This document shows, one piece after another, positions 13,676-14,087 of a DNA stretch of 14,087 nt; the first letter of the stretch is position 1; the number at the start of each line of letters is the position of its first letter. This DNA is from HK-STAS-PATE-2 sp035906575 (lineage in GTDB: Bacteria > Patescibacteriota > Patescibacteriia > 2-12-FULL-60-25): the NCBI GenBank assembly GCA_035906575.1, contig JAMIEW010000058.1, forward strand, positions 1-14,087, written 5' to 3'. The position numbers and the translations under genes were made by a program. The notes beneath the pieces are model-generated. The model saw only the letters and a program-made list of their open reading frames with translations. It was not told where the DNA came from and made no database searches.

Positions 13676-13706
13676 AAATTCCTCCGTTTTATACGGAGGA
13701 ATTTTT
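13674..13706. terminator. Bidirectional terminator
   Basis: A perfect 13-bp stem, AAAAATTCCTCCG (13674-13686) with CGGAGGAATTTTT (13694-13706), closes the loop TTTTATA. The A/T ends give a T-run on either strand, so it serves both the gene at 13262 and the convergent gene ending at 13714. It overlaps the stop codon of the former. Confidence 0.88.
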
Positions 13707-13713
13707 ATTTAGC

Positions 13714-14085
13714 CTAGAATCCCAGATCTCTATCAATGCTATTTACCTGCGCACCAGAGCCTTCGGGACTGACGTCGAGGGCGTTGTTGACGGCGCCGCC
13801 GATGGTGTAGTTTGAAAAGAACGCTTCTGAGATATCGTCGACATTGGCGTTCCAGTTTGCGCCGAACCATTGTCGGGCGATTTGTTCAGAGGTAACCCAG
13901 CGCAAGACGCCGCCTTTGGTTGGGAGATAGGTTTTGGTATCGGTTTGAAACTTCACGAGCTTTGAGCCAGGACGATAGGTGACATTGCCACCAATCGGAA
14001 TCATCGACATTTGTTCGAGAGTAATGGTTTGCACCGAAGAAAAGTCTGGATACCAAGTGAAAAAGACTTTGTCATTCGGAAAGAC
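13714..14085 (-). CDS. C-terminal end of a probable secreted/surface protein with a Patescibacteria-type repeat domain (5' end outside window)
   Basis: The frame is open to the window edge, so the gene starts beyond it; a GTG at 14034 is probably internal. The 123 visible residues begin VFPNDKVFFTWYPDF and contain NVTYRPGSKLVKFQTD, KTYLPTKGGVLRWVTSEQIA, and DDISEAFFSNYTIG. I recall this order of motifs from secreted or cell-surface proteins of many Patescibacteria, usually annotated as hypothetical and often in tandem with a preceding GKRYVFPN-type segment. Function is unknown; a structural or cell-wall role is a guess. The protein ends about 20 residues after the domain (IDRDLGF) with no membrane anchor or sorting signal. 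No signal peptide can be judged because the N-terminus is missing. Confidence 0.6.
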   Translation of the reverse strand, partial: VFPNDKVFFTWYPDFSSVQTITLEQMSMIPIGGNVTYRPGSKLVKFQTDTKTYLPTKGGVLRWVTSEQIARQWFGANWNANVDDISEAFFSNYTIGGAVNNALDVSPEGSGAQVNSIDRDLGF

Positions 14086-14087
14086 AA

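Overview
The window looks like a piece of the chromosome of a Patescibacteria (Candidate Phyla Radiation) bacterium. Several things point there: an RNase J with a long disordered basic N-terminus, a TrbC/VirB2-like two-helix pilin domain inside a large secreted protein, a membrane-tethered DsbA-like thioredoxin, and, at the right edge, a domain (NVTYRPGSKLVKF ... GGVLRWV ... DDISEAFFSNYTIG) that I recall from many secreted proteins of this group. The lineage is an inference from gene content. UGA is used as a normal stop (uvrA and the unknown gene ending at 4583), so the UGA-recoding CPR lineages are unlikely.

Layout. 2-574 (+) is the 3' end of a probable DEAH-helicase-like gene. It converges on trpS (616-1626, -) at a shared hairpin. 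Upstream of trpS lies rnj (RNase J, 1714-3702, -), which has its own terminator. A 329-nt divergent region follows, with a strong promoter, a palindrome and a 5' leader hairpin in front of an unknown helical protein (4041-4583, +). Next come two stacked terminators, the second being copy 1 of a dispersed repeat. They are followed by tRNA-Leu(CAG) (-), a membrane-anchored family-5 solute-binding protein (4799-6634, -) and secG (-). Divergent from secG is a two-gene operon (+): a DsbA-like thiol oxidoreductase, then after 3 nt a 697-residue protein that joins a signal peptide, an SGNH hydrolase domain, a TrbC/VirB2-like membrane hairpin and a Cys-rich tail with 25 cysteines. Then come uvrA (+), rplS/L19 (+), repeat copy 2 acting as a terminator, a small charged unknown protein (+), a 13-bp bidirectional terminator, and the end of a secreted-type protein (-) that runs off the window.

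How the parts fit. Most genes are housekeeping: tRNA charging (trpS, tRNA-Leu), RNA decay (rnj), protein export (secG), DNA repair (uvrA) and the ribosome (rplS). The accessory module is the DsbA-like / SGNH-pilin-Cys-rich pair. The oxidoreductase is well placed to form disulfides in the Cys-rich exported partner encoded next to it. Both the hydrolase domain and the tail should lie outside the cytoplasm, joined by the membrane hairpin.

A second theme is gene starts. Eight genes have a -10-like hexamer 6 to 13 nt before an ATG and no Shine-Dalgarno sequence, which predicts leaderless or nearly leaderless mRNAs. The housekeeping -10 boxes are mostly TAGNCT. The unknown gene at 4041 is the exception, with a long leader and an AGGAG site. 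All function calls come from motif recognition by eye; no database search was run.
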